Part shown: positions 44,732 to 53,245 of the stretch, piece after piece
Position numbering within the stretch: the stretch's first letter is position 1
Layout: each line of letters opens with the position of its first letter
From: an uncultured Myxococcales bacterium
GTDB lineage: Bacteria > Myxococcota > Myxococcia > Myxococcales > Myxococcaceae
Length of the DNA stretch: 64,000 nucleotides
Direction: 5' to 3'
Assembly: GCA_937980205.1 (NCBI GenBank)
Contig: CALJKW010000029.1
Location: 139,802-203,801 of the forward strand
The notes under the pieces: generated by a model
What the model saw: only the letters and a program-made list of their open reading frames with translations
Told to the model about the DNA's origin: nothing
Database searches by the model: none
Program-made: the position numbers and the translations under genes

Positions 44732-45915
44732 CAGGCGGCCAACTTTCTCAGAGAGGCGATGCGCGGGGCGCGGCTCTTCGGGCTGTCGAGGCTGAACGAG
44801 CGGGCGTCACCGAGCTGCGAGCGGACGAACGCCTCGGTCTGGGCGACGGCGGCCTCGAGCGCGTTGTCCTTCTTCGACCAGGTGCCCCACGCGATCGCGT
44901 TGGCGTCGAGGTCGTACTCCCACAGGCCGACGAGCCGGCCGCGGTCGAGGATGGCGTGGCTCGGCAGGTCCGCCAGCAGGCCGAGCGTGATCAGCGACGT
45001 GTCCTGCGTGACCTTGCGCTTGAGATCTTTCTCGTCGACGAGCTCGGTGACGCTGCGCCGGTGCGCGGTGATCGAGTCGAGCGTGCTCACGAGCGCGTAC
45101 TCGGGGTTCTTCGCAGGCTGCAGCGACTGCAGCGCGTCGAGGTCCTCCGCGAACATGAGGCGATCGCCGTGCCCCGCGAGCTTCAGCGGGTCGACCGCGG
45201 CCTTCGCGGCCTTCACCCCGATGCCGGCGAACCACGCGAAGTGCGCGAGCGCCGCCGGGCCGACCCAGGTGAAGTACCGGCGCGCGAGCTCGACGAGCGC
45301 CTCTTCCCGCGAGAGCTTCGACGTCGACAGCGGGTTGGGGGACCACAGCGCGTAGCGGTAGCGCTGGTTGTCGAGGCGGCCGTTGGTGGGCAGCCGGCGG
45401 ATCTCTCCGGCGGTCTGCAACAGGCCGAGCGCGATCGGCAGCGTGGTGGAGATGCCCTTCTTCTGCGCTTCCTTCCCGAGCGAGCGCGCGGCCCCGCCGA
45501 CGGCGTCGCGGATTCCGTCGGGGTCGAGCGGGCCGCCTCTGAGCGCCTTCACGACGGCGGCCTGCAGCTTGTCCATCTCCTTCTGCGTGACGCCGAACTT
45601 CATCGCCTGCTTGAGCGGAGCGTCCGCGTAGCCCTGGGCGCAGGTGAGCGCGAGCACGTAGTCGGCCTTCGGCACCACGTAGGTGCAGCCGCGCGCGGCG
45701 GGCAGCTCGTGGATGTCGGCGCTCGCGACCGCGGCGTCGACGGCCTCGCGGCTCAGGCGCGCGCGGGAGAAGAACGTGAGGTACGGGCCGGCTCCGCCGA
45801 CCGAGCGGGCCCAGCCGGTCTTGCTGAGCACGTCTTCCGGTGATGCTCCTTCGAGCGAGCCGTCGAGGCCCTGCCGCTTCCACCACCAGGCTCGAATCTG
45901 TTGGGGGGAGATCAT
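44731..45915 (-). CDS. Winged-helix DNA-binding protein, AlkZ/YcaQ-like (HTH_42)
   Basis: 394 aa. The sequence follows the PF06224 family: IRAWWWKRQGLDG near the N-terminus, LPAARGCTYVVPKADYVLAL, RYALWSPNPLSTSK, ARRYFTWVGPAALAHFAWF and AWGTWSKKDNALEAAVAQTEAF near the end. Characterised members (AlkZ of Streptomyces, E. coli YcaQ) are DNA glycosylases that remove bulky or cross-linked lesions using a Q-x-Q/D motif; I could not place that motif here, so activity is uncertain. The ATG at 45915 overlaps the stop of the nucleotidyltransferase gene by 4 bp (ATGA), an unusual partner for a repair enzyme. Confidence 0.85.
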   Translation of the reverse strand: MISPQQIRAWWWKRQGLDGSLEGASPEDVLSKTGWARSVGGAGPYLTFFSRARLSREAVDAAVASADIHELPAARGCTYVVPKADYVLALTCAQGYADAPLKQAMKFGVTQKEMDKLQAAVVKALRGGPLDPDGIRDAVGGAARSLGKEAQKKGISTTLPIALGLLQTAGEIRRLPTNGRLDNQRYRYALWSPNPLSTSKLSREEALVELARRYFTWVGPAALAHFAWFAGIGVKAAKAAVDPLKLAGHGDRLMFAEDLDALQSLQPAKNPEYALVSTLDSITAHRRSVTELVDEKDLKRKVTQDTSLITLGLLADLPSHAILDRGRLVGLWEYDLDANAIAWGTWSKKDNALEAAVAQTEAFVRSQLGDARSFSLDSPKSRAPRIASLRKLAA

Positions 45916-46391
45916 GTGCGCCGCCTGGCACGGATGAGCTCGAGCTCCTGGGCGACGCGCAGGTCTTTGGGGCGCGCCATCGCTCGCTTCGACGCGAGGA
46001 GCTGATCGAGGGACATGAAGCGAACGGGGACGTCTGCGATTCGTCCTTCGACGGATGCGGGACGGATGACGTCGAAGCTGCCCACGCCGGTGATCTCGCC
46101 GAGGAAGTCGATGATGCCCAGCGTGCAAGACACGTACAGGTTCCGATATCCCACGATCGATTCTGGGTCTGGCGAGAGCGGCAAGCGGTCCGGCCTCATT
46201 CGGTGTCGCGGGTCCAACGGCGCGAGCACGCGGATGAGGCGTCCGCACGTGTCGGCATCGAAGCGCACGCAAACGTCCAGGTCGAAGGTCACGAGCTGCG
46301 CGCCATGGAAGATCGCGGCGATGCCGCCGACGACGACGAAGTCGACGCCGCCGTCAACGAGCAGCTTCAGGAGCTGGGGACTCTGAGTCAC
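45912..46391 (-). CDS. AbiEii/MNT-like nucleotidyltransferase-fold protein
   Basis: 159 aa from a GTG start. The nucleotidyltransferase core is visible: VDFVVVGGIAAIFHGAQLVT, then FDLDVCV, giving GG-x-A...T-x-D-x-D with the two metal-binding acids. Later RFMSLDQLLASKRAMARPKD matches the helical end of the family. Related proteins act as AbiEii or MenT toxins that modify tRNA or proteins, or as MNT antitoxins. The start lies 38 bp inside the small gene upstream and the stop overlaps the AlkZ-like start, so three products are made from one message. Confidence 0.82.
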   Translation of the reverse strand: MTQSPQLLKLLVDGGVDFVVVGGIAAIFHGAQLVTFDLDVCVRFDADTCGRLIRVLAPLDPRHRMRPDRLPLSPDPESIVGYRNLYVSCTLGIIDFLGEITGVGSFDVIRPASVEGRIADVPVRFMSLDQLLASKRAMARPKDLRVAQELELIRARRRT

Positions 46392-46545
46392 GATAGAACT
46401 CTCGGCCTGCCGCCTGGACGGCCTCGACCATCTCGAGCGCCCGTTGGTGCAGCTCGAGGCGCTCGTTCGGTGTCAGCGTCTGGAGATACTCCAGCAGCTC
46501 GACGTCCACGTCCTCGATCGACGGCGCTGGGATTTCCGGCTCCAC
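46354..46545 (-). CDS. Small partner protein of the nucleotidyltransferase
   Basis: 63 aa from a GTG start at 46545. It is acidic at the front and helical after (LLEYLQTLTPNERLELHQRA, LEMVEAVQAAGREFY). Its position, size and overlap resemble the small first gene often found upstream of AbiEii-type nucleotidyltransferases. TATGCT (46563-46558) 12 nt before the start is a plausible -10, which would make the message nearly leaderless; no Shine-Dalgarno is visible. Antitoxin function is inference from arrangement. Confidence 0.6.
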   Translation of the reverse strand: MEPEIPAPSIEDVDVELLEYLQTLTPNERLELHQRALEMVEAVQAAGREFYRDSESPAPEAAR

Positions 46546-46579
46546 GTTCGGAAAACTAGCATACGTTCAGAAGCGGCCC

Positions 46580-48265
46580 ATGCGACGGCTCGCGCTCGCA
46601 CTGCTGCTCTTCACCGCGTGCCCGAAGAAGGACACGCCCGACGCCGGCGGCGCCACCGCGCAGCAGGCGCTCACCCCGACGCGCGAGTGGCTCGACGGCA
46701 AGCTGCCGGCCTCGGCCCTCGAGGGCGCTCCGCGAGACGGCGGCACGCTCACCATCCGCGTCCACGTCGAGCCCGCGGGCCTGAACCGCCTGCACGACCA
46801 GATGGCCGAGGGCACGATGGTCCGCTACACCGTCGGCCCGCTCTACGAGACGCTCGCCGAGCTCGATCGCGACACGCACCCCCGCTACGAGCTCAAAGGC
46901 CTGCTCGCCGAAAAGTGGGAAGAGAGCGCCGACCACAAGACGCTCACCATTCACCTGCGCAAGGGCGTCCGCTTCCACGACGGCAGCAGCTTCTCGAGCA
47001 AAGACGTGAAGGCGGTCGTCGACGCCGTCATGAACCCGAAGAACGCGACGAAGGCGCTCGCGAGCTACTTCCAGGACATCGAGTCGGTGACGACTCCGGA
47101 CGAGGGCACGGTCGTCGTCACGTGGAAGAAGCCGTACTACCTCGCGAACCGGAACTTTCTCACCACGCTGCCGATGATCCCTGCGAAGGCGCTCGAGGGA
47201 GACTTCGACACGCTCGCGGTCAACCGCGCCCCCATCGGCACCGGCCCGTGGAAGTTCAAGAGCTGGGAGACCGGCCGCGCCATCACCTTCGAGCGCTTCC
47301 CCGGCTACTGGGGGACGCCGGTCTACCTCGATCAGATCGTCATCCGCTTCGTGAAGGACGAGACCGTCGCCGCGCAGCTCTGGGAGAAGGGCGAGTTCGA
47401 CCTGATGACCCGCATCGCGCCCGCGGTGTGGCGGTCGATCGAGAAGCCCGACAGCTCGAACGCGTGGGCCATTCGCGGCTACCACCGCATCCGCTTCAGC
47501 GAGAACAACTACGGGTGGATGGGGTGGAACGAGCTTCGGCCGTTCTTCGCCGATCGCCGCGTCCGCCAGGCGCTCGCGCACCTGTACCCGGCCGAGAAGG
47601 TCGCGAAGAACATCGACCTCGATCTCGAGACGCCGACGACGTGCCCGTACTTCAGCGAGTCTCCGTCGTGTGACCCTTCGGTGAAGCCGCTCGCGTATGA
47701 CCCGAAGAAGGCCGCCGCGCTGCTCGACGAGGCCGGCTGGAAGGACACCAACCAGGACGGCGTGCGCGACAAGGACGGCGTGCCGTTCAAGTTCACGCTC
47801 GCGGTGAACGCGTACTCGGTGAAGCTCGGCAAGCTCGCGCCGCTGCTGCAGGAAGAGCTGCGCAAGGCCGGCGTCGCGATGGACATCGAGAAGGTCGAGG
47901 CCGCCGGCTACATCAAGCGGCTGCGCGACACCGACTTCGACGCGTGCTCGCTCACCTGGAGCAACGCCGACCCCGCGCAGGACAACTACCCCATCTTCCA
48001 CTCGAGCCAGGCGGGCAAGAACGGCTCGAACTTCGTCTCGTACAAGAACCCCGAGGTCGATCGGCTGCTCGAGCAGATCCGCGAGGAGTACGACGTGGCG
48101 AAGCGCACCGAGCTCGAGCGGCAGCTGCACCGCGCCGTCTACGAAGATCAGGTCTACCTCTGGCTCACCAACCGGCCGATGCTCGACGCCGTGAAGGTCG
48201 GCGTCATGGGCATGAAGCCCTCGTTGTCCTGGTACGACCTGCGCAGAGTCTGGCGCGCGAAGTGA
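46580..48265 (+). CDS. Peptide/oligopeptide ABC transporter substrate-binding lipoprotein
   Basis: 561 aa. Lipobox ALLLFTAC. The mature part is SBP family 5 (DppA/OppA type): GGTLTIRVHVEPAGLNRLH, GPLYETLAELDRD, LLAEKWEESADHKTLTIHLR, KGVRFHDGSSFSSKDVKAV and APIGTGPWKFKSWETG. It captures a peptide or related solute at the outer face of the inner membrane. It starts the operon; the divergent small gene at 46545 is 34 bp away. The stop overlaps the first permease start by 1 bp (TGATG). Confidence 0.94.
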   Translation: MRRLALALLLFTACPKKDTPDAGGATAQQALTPTREWLDGKLPASALEGAPRDGGTLTIRVHVEPAGLNRLHDQMAEGTMVRYTVGPLYETLAELDRDTHPRYELKGLLAEKWEESADHKTLTIHLRKGVRFHDGSSFSSKDVKAVVDAVMNPKNATKALASYFQDIESVTTPDEGTVVVTWKKPYYLANRNFLTTLPMIPAKALEGDFDTLAVNRAPIGTGPWKFKSWETGRAITFERFPGYWGTPVYLDQIVIRFVKDETVAAQLWEKGEFDLMTRIAPAVWRSIEKPDSSNAWAIRGYHRIRFSENNYGWMGWNELRPFFADRRVRQALAHLYPAEKVAKNIDLDLETPTTCPYFSESPSCDPSVKPLAYDPKKAAALLDEAGWKDTNQDGVRDKDGVPFKFTLAVNAYSVKLGKLAPLLQEELRKAGVAMDIEKVEAAGYIKRLRDTDFDACSLTWSNADPAQDNYPIFHSSQAGKNGSNFVSYKNPEVDRLLEQIREEYDVAKRTELERQLHRAVYEDQVYLWLTNRPMLDAVKVGVMGMKPSLSWYDLRRVWRAK

Positions 48266-49236
48266 TGCGGCGGTACGTCGTCAGGCGCCTCTTGCAGATG
48301 GTGCCCACGTTCCTCGGCATCACCATGCTGACGTTCGCGATCGCGCACCTCGCTCCGGGAGACCCGCTGCAGCTCGACCTCGAGTCCTCGCGCGCGATGG
48401 CGGTGCGCACCGAGCGCCCCGACGACCCGCTGCCGGTGCAGTACCTCACCTGGCTCTCGCGCGTGGTGCGGTTCGACTTCGGGCGCTCGCTGTCCGACCA
48501 GCGGCCGGTGGGCGAGAAGCTCGCCGAGGCGCTGCCGCGCACGATGCTGCTCTCGCTTCTCGCGCTCCTGCTCGCGTACGGCGTCGCGATTCCGCTCGGC
48601 GTCTACCAGGCCGCGCGCCCGCGCTCGCTCGCCTCGCGCGCGCTGTCGGTGGTGCTGTTCGTCGCGTACTCGGTGCCGTCGTTCTGGGTCGCGGTGCTGA
48701 TGCTCATGTTCCTCGCCGGCAGCCGCGGCTTCGATGCGTTTCCGTTCGAGGGCCTGCACTCGAAGGACGCCGACACGTACTCGACGCTCGGCTGGCTCGC
48801 CGACACCGCGTGGCACCTCGTGCTGCCGGTGGCGTGCCTCTCGTACGCGACGCTCGCCGTCGTGTCGCGGCAGGTGAAGTCGTCGATGATCGAGGCGCTC
48901 GCGCAGGACTACGTGAAGGCCGCGCGCGCCCGCGGCATCGGCCGGCGCTCGATTCTGTTCCGCCACGCGCTGCGCAACTCGCTCTTGCCGGTCATCACGA
49001 TGCTGTCGTTCTCGCTGCCGTACCTCATCGGCGGCTCGATCGTCGTCGAGCGCGCGTTCGGCATTCCCGGCATGGGCTCGCTCGCCTTCGACGCCATCGG
49101 CATGCGCGACTACCCGGTCGTGATGGCGGTCGCGACGCTGAGCGCCGTCGTCACCATGTTCGCGGTGCTCGCGGCCGATCTGCTCTACGCCGTCGCCGAC
49201 CCGCGCATCCGCGTCGGGGGAGGTGAGGCCCGATGA
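48265..49236 (+). CDS. Peptide ABC transporter permease (DppB/OppB type)
   Basis: 323 aa. RRYVVRRLLQMVPTFLGITM at the N-terminus and LAPGDP are typical of DppB-type permeases. Six membrane helices and the inner-membrane signature EALAQDYVKAARARGIGRRS (the EAA loop that contacts the ATPase) are visible. The start at 48265 overlaps the binding-protein stop and its end overlaps the next permease start by 4 bp (ATGA). Confidence 0.95.
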   Translation: MRRYVVRRLLQMVPTFLGITMLTFAIAHLAPGDPLQLDLESSRAMAVRTERPDDPLPVQYLTWLSRVVRFDFGRSLSDQRPVGEKLAEALPRTMLLSLLALLLAYGVAIPLGVYQAARPRSLASRALSVVLFVAYSVPSFWVAVLMLMFLAGSRGFDAFPFEGLHSKDADTYSTLGWLADTAWHLVLPVACLSYATLAVVSRQVKSSMIEALAQDYVKAARARGIGRRSILFRHALRNSLLPVITMLSFSLPYLIGGSIVVERAFGIPGMGSLAFDAIGMRDYPVVMAVATLSAVVTMFAVLAADLLYAVADPRIRVGGGEAR

Positions 49237-50180
49237 AGCGCCGCCTCGCCTTCACCGCCCTGGCGCTGCTGCTGTGCACCGCCGTGTTCGCCGATCTGCT
49301 CGCGTCCGACCTCCCGCTCGCCGTTCGCGTCGACGGCGCCACGTTCGTGCTGCCCGCCGTCACGCAGCCGCCCGAGTTGCGCGACGCGACGCACGCCATG
49401 TTGGCGGCGCGCGCCGAGTGGATGTTGGCCGCTCCGATCCCGTTCGGGCCGAACCACACCTTCGCCACCGCGCTGAGCCGCAGCGAGCAGGCGCCGTGGG
49501 CCCCCGACGGCGAGCACCTGCTCGGCACCGACGAGCTCGGCCGCGACGTGCTGGCGCGCCTCATTCACGGAGCGCGCGTGAGCCTCGCCATCGGCTTCGG
49601 CGCGGTGCTGATCGCGGTGCTCGTCGGCCTGTTCCTCGGCGTCATCGCGGGCTGGTACGGCGGCCTCCTCGACGCGACCATCTCGCGGCTCACCGAGATC
49701 ACGTTCACGTTTCCCACGTTCTTCTTCTTCATCGCGCTCGCCGCGATGATCCGCTTCACCACCGTGCTGCCGCTCGTGATCGTGATGGGGCTGACGCGGT
49801 GGACGGACATCGCCCGCCTCGTGCGCGCCGAGACGCTCAAGCTCAAGGAGCTCGACTTCGTGCTCGCCGCGCGCGTCCTCGGCGCCTCGAGCCCGCGCCT
49901 GCTGGTGAAGCACGTCGTGCCGAACGCGCTGCCCCCGGTGCTCGTCGCCGCCACCTTCGGCGTCGCCAGCGCCATCCTCCTCGAGAGCGCGCTCGCGTTC
50001 CTCGGCATCGGAGTTCCCCCGCCCACTGCGAGCTGGGGCGAGCTGCTCATTCAGGGCCACCGGTACCTCGTGCACCCCGGCGCCTGGTGGTTGGCAGTGT
50101 TCCCAGGCCTTGCCGTGGCTGGAACGGTGCTCACCATGAATCTGGTGGGGCAGGCGCTCCAGGACCTACAATCGCGCTAG
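49233..50180 (+). CDS. Peptide ABC transporter permease (DppC/OppC type)
   Basis: 315 aa. The first helix starts at residue 5. A long periplasmic N-terminal loop, about 80 residues longer than usual for this family, precedes GTDELGRDVLARLIHGARVS (the DppC signature), then the remaining helices and the EAA loop (RLVRAETLKLKELDFVLAAR). The end ILLESALAFLGIGVPPPTAS is typical. The stop lies 6 bp before the first MshEN gene, which interrupts the usual permease-ATPase order. Confidence 0.94.
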   Translation: MKRRLAFTALALLLCTAVFADLLASDLPLAVRVDGATFVLPAVTQPPELRDATHAMLAARAEWMLAAPIPFGPNHTFATALSRSEQAPWAPDGEHLLGTDELGRDVLARLIHGARVSLAIGFGAVLIAVLVGLFLGVIAGWYGGLLDATISRLTEITFTFPTFFFFIALAAMIRFTTVLPLVIVMGLTRWTDIARLVRAETLKLKELDFVLAARVLGASSPRLLVKHVVPNALPPVLVAATFGVASAILLESALAFLGIGVPPPTASWGELLIQGHRYLVHPGAWWLAVFPGLAVAGTVLTMNLVGQALQDLQSR

Positions 50181-50186
50181 CCCCTC

Positions 50187-50951
50187 ATGCCTCCCATCAA
50201 ACTCGGTGACCTGCTCCTCAAGGCCCGTGCGATCACCGATCTCCAGCTGAAGTCTGCGCTGTCCGAGCAGCAGAAGTGGGGAGGGCGCCTCGGAGAGATC
50301 CTCGTGCGGATGAACATCCTCTCCGAGGAGATGCTGGTGAAGGCGCTGTCGAAGCAGCTCGCCGTGCCGGCGGTGAACCTCGACTCGGTGCAGGGCGTGC
50401 CGCCGCACGTGCGCGCGAAGATCCCCGCGCAGATGGCGAAGGACTTCGCCGCGCTGCCCGTGCAGCTGCGCGACGACGGCAAGACGCTGGTGGTCGCGAT
50501 GGCCGAGCCGCAGAACATCGAGCACGTCGACACCATCCGCTCGGTCGCGCGGTGCCGCGTCGTCGTGCAGGTCGCCGGGCGCACCGCCATCGCGCGCGCC
50601 TACGGCCGCTTCTACGAGGGCGAGGGCGATGCCTCGGACCTCGAGGGCAGCTTCAAGGTGGTCGACGCCTCGGGCAACACCGTCATCCGCAACACCGAGG
50701 ACCTGAGCGCCAAGAAGCCGCCGCCGCCGATTCCGCGCACGACGCAGAACTTCGGTCGCAGCTCGCTCACCGACGTGCCCGCTGCCAGTGCCGCCCCGGC
50801 GGCGAACGGCGCCCAGAGCCCGACCGACATGATCAACGCCCTGGAGAACGCGCAGCGCAAGGAGGTCGCCGCGCTCAAGGCCATGGTCGAGATGCTCATC
50901 GAGAAGGGTGTCTTCACCCGCGAGGAGTACCTCGCGCGGCTCAAGCGATGA
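50187..50951 (+). CDS. MshEN-domain protein 1
   Basis: 254 aa. The first ~130 residues match the MshEN/GspE N-terminal domain (IKLGDLLLKARAITDLQLKS, GGRLGEILVRMNILSEEML, VKALSKQLAVPAVNLDSV). MshEN domains bind c-di-GMP and normally sit in front of type II secretion or type IV pilus ATPases. No ATPase domain is present here. The remaining sequence is disordered with a C-terminal helix (KEVAALKAMVEMLIEKG, FTREEYLARLKR) like that at the end of the next gene. It lies inside the peptide transporter operon and its stop overlaps the next start (ATGA). Confidence 0.85.
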   Translation: MPPIKLGDLLLKARAITDLQLKSALSEQQKWGGRLGEILVRMNILSEEMLVKALSKQLAVPAVNLDSVQGVPPHVRAKIPAQMAKDFAALPVQLRDDGKTLVVAMAEPQNIEHVDTIRSVARCRVVVQVAGRTAIARAYGRFYEGEGDASDLEGSFKVVDASGNTVIRNTEDLSAKKPPPPIPRTTQNFGRSSLTDVPAASAAPAANGAQSPTDMINALENAQRKEVAALKAMVEMLIEKGVFTREEYLARLKR

Positions 50952-53245
50952 GGAAGAAGCTCGGCGAGATCCTGGTCGCGCAGGGCGCCGTCGCGCCCGG
51001 TGACGTGGACGCCGTCCTCGAACAGCAGAGCAGCGGAGACCCCGCCCGCATCGGCGACCTGCTGCTCGCCTCCGGCAAGGTGACGCCGCTGCAGCTCGCG
51101 AAGGCCCTGTGCGAGCAGAGCGGGCTGCCGTTCGTGCAGCTCGAGCAGGTCTCTCCCGAGGTGGCGGCGCTCGTGCCCATCGCCATCCAGCGCGAGCACT
51201 GCCTCGTGCCGTTCAAGGAAGACGGCCCGCGGAAGGCGATTCACGTCGCCGTCGCCGACCCGACGACACGCGACGTGCTGGCCGATCTCGAGTTCCAGGT
51301 CGGGCGCAGCCTGAAGATCTCGATCGCCGCGCGCGACGAGATCGAGTCCGTTCACGCGGCGCTGCAGGGCGACGTGCTCGAGGGCGCGATCATCGAGGAC
51401 GACCCGCCGGTGCCGGCGCCGGTGAGGTCTCCGCAGGCGCTGGGGAAGGTGGCGCTCAAGCGCGTGGCGGTGACCCCGGCCTCGCCGGTCGCGGCCGCCA
51501 TCGAGCTGCCCCGCCGCGCGAAGCGGCCTCCTCCCGTGGCGCCGCCGCCGCCGCCGATGCTGACGCCGGTCGAGCCCCCGAAGAAAGACGACTGGGCGGT
51601 GCGGCCCGCCGCCGCCGCGATCCCCAAGGCTCCGTCGAAGCCGATGCCCGCGCTCGACCCGTTCTCGGCGATGCCGACCGAGCAGATCGGCGGGCCACGC
51701 GACTACGTGCCGCCGCTCAGCGCGCTCGACGCCGACCCCGATCTCTCCGACACGCTGCGCGGGCCCGAGCTCGAGGCCACGAAGGTCGCGCGGCCGTCGA
51801 AGCTCGCGATCGATCCCGCGCCGCTCGCGCTGACGCCGCCTCCGCCGACCGGCTCGCGGCGCAAGGTCGAGGTGCCTGCGCCGCCCTCCGCCGGCACCGG
51901 TCAGACGGCGCAGGGCGACCGGCCGCCCGAGGACTCCGTGCAGTGGTTCGACGGCGTCGCCGAGGACGCACCCGCTGCGGTGGCCTCCGAGTGGACCGAC
52001 GGGGCGAAGCCGGCAGCGACGGCGGGTGCTGCCGACCTCGCGCCGGAGTGGACCGACCCCGCAAGGCCCGTCACCCCCGAGCCGCTCGAGGGGGAGCTCG
52101 CAGCGAAGCCGCCTCCGCCGACGCCCGCCGTCGAGCCGCTGCCGCCCGTGCTCGACGCCGACGTGCAGGAGCCGTCGGTCACCGTTCCGGCCAACCCGCT
52201 GCCGGTCGACTTCGCCGAGCCGCCGCCGTCTGCGCGCGGAGCGGTGCAGACGCTGCAGGCGTACCCTCCCGCGCAGCCTCCGACGGCCGAGCTGTTCTCT
52301 CCGGCGCAGACGCTGCTCGCGTACCCGCAGCACGTCGATCTGCCTCCGCCGGCGACCGACGCGGAGATGTTCGCTGCCTCGCCGGCGCACAACGAGTCGC
52401 TCGAGGCGTCGCTGTTCGGCCCCGAGCTTGCGGCCGAGCCGCCTCCGCCCGCGGCGTCGCCGATGCCGAGCCTCGACGACACCATCAGCGCGCCGCTGAC
52501 GCCGTCGGCTCCGGCGCCGCAGCCGGTGCCTTCCGGGCGCGACAAGCGCGTCGAGACCCAGCTCGAGTTCGCGCCGAAGCCCTTGTCGATCCGCACCACC
52601 GAGCTGCCGACGGACGCCGAGGCGAAGCCCTCGCCGCGCGCACCGGTGAAGACGGATCCCGCGTGGCCGTCCGAGCCGGCGCCCGCGCCGCCGAAGCGAA
52701 CCGAGTCGCTCGAGTTCGTCCCGCCCATCGAAGAGCCGCCCGCGCCGCCGAAGCGCACCGAGTCGCTCGAGTTCGTCCCGCCCGCCGAGTCGGCTCCGCG
52801 GCCGCTGCGCCCGCGGCCCGCGCCGCCGTCGCGGCCCGATGCGCCGGAGCTCGCTCCGCCGACGGTTCCGCCGGCGACGCCGCCGAGCGGTACGCCCGGC
52901 GTGGCGCCGATCGAGCCTCCGAAGCCCGAGCGCGCCGCGACGCCTCCCGAAGGCACGCCCGTCGTCGAGCCCGAGCCGCCGCCGGCGACTCCACCGGCGG
53001 GTACGCCGCGCGTGACGACCCCGCCGGAAGGGACTCCCGTGGCGGCCGTCGAGGCGCCCCCACCGCCGCCGCCGTCGGCGCCGTCGATCGAGCTGCCCGC
53101 GTGGATGCGTGAAGCCGCTGCGCCTCCCGAGACGCTCGCCGCGGCCCTCGCCTCGCCGCTCGCGCTCGAGCGCGTCGTGCGGCTGCTCATCGACAAGGGC
53201 CTCATCACCGAGGCCGAGCTGCTCGAGGAGCTGAAGAAGCAGTGA
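50948..53245 (+). CDS. MshEN-domain protein 2 with long proline-rich region
   Basis: 765 aa. Residues 1 to about 140 are an MshEN domain (KKLGEILVAQGAVAPGDVDA, ARIGDLLLASGKVTPLQLAK, ALCEQSGLPFVQLEQV). Residues about 150-720 are Pro/Ala-rich and disordered, with repeated units such as PPKRTESLEFVPP (twice) and several PPEGTPV. The last 40 residues are a helix (ALERVVRLLIDKGLITEAEL) similar to the end of the previous gene, which suggests the two share a C-terminal docking motif. It is coupled on both sides (ATGA before, GTGA after) to the transporter operon. Confidence 0.82.
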   Translation: MRKKLGEILVAQGAVAPGDVDAVLEQQSSGDPARIGDLLLASGKVTPLQLAKALCEQSGLPFVQLEQVSPEVAALVPIAIQREHCLVPFKEDGPRKAIHVAVADPTTRDVLADLEFQVGRSLKISIAARDEIESVHAALQGDVLEGAIIEDDPPVPAPVRSPQALGKVALKRVAVTPASPVAAAIELPRRAKRPPPVAPPPPPMLTPVEPPKKDDWAVRPAAAAIPKAPSKPMPALDPFSAMPTEQIGGPRDYVPPLSALDADPDLSDTLRGPELEATKVARPSKLAIDPAPLALTPPPPTGSRRKVEVPAPPSAGTGQTAQGDRPPEDSVQWFDGVAEDAPAAVASEWTDGAKPAATAGAADLAPEWTDPARPVTPEPLEGELAAKPPPPTPAVEPLPPVLDADVQEPSVTVPANPLPVDFAEPPPSARGAVQTLQAYPPAQPPTAELFSPAQTLLAYPQHVDLPPPATDAEMFAASPAHNESLEASLFGPELAAEPPPPAASPMPSLDDTISAPLTPSAPAPQPVPSGRDKRVETQLEFAPKPLSIRTTELPTDAEAKPSPRAPVKTDPAWPSEPAPAPPKRTESLEFVPPIEEPPAPPKRTESLEFVPPAESAPRPLRPRPAPPSRPDAPELAPPTVPPATPPSGTPGVAPIEPPKPERAATPPEGTPVVEPEPPPATPPAGTPRVTTPPEGTPVAAVEAPPPPPPSAPSIELPAWMREAAAPPETLAAALASPLALERVVRLLIDKGLITEAELLEELKKQ

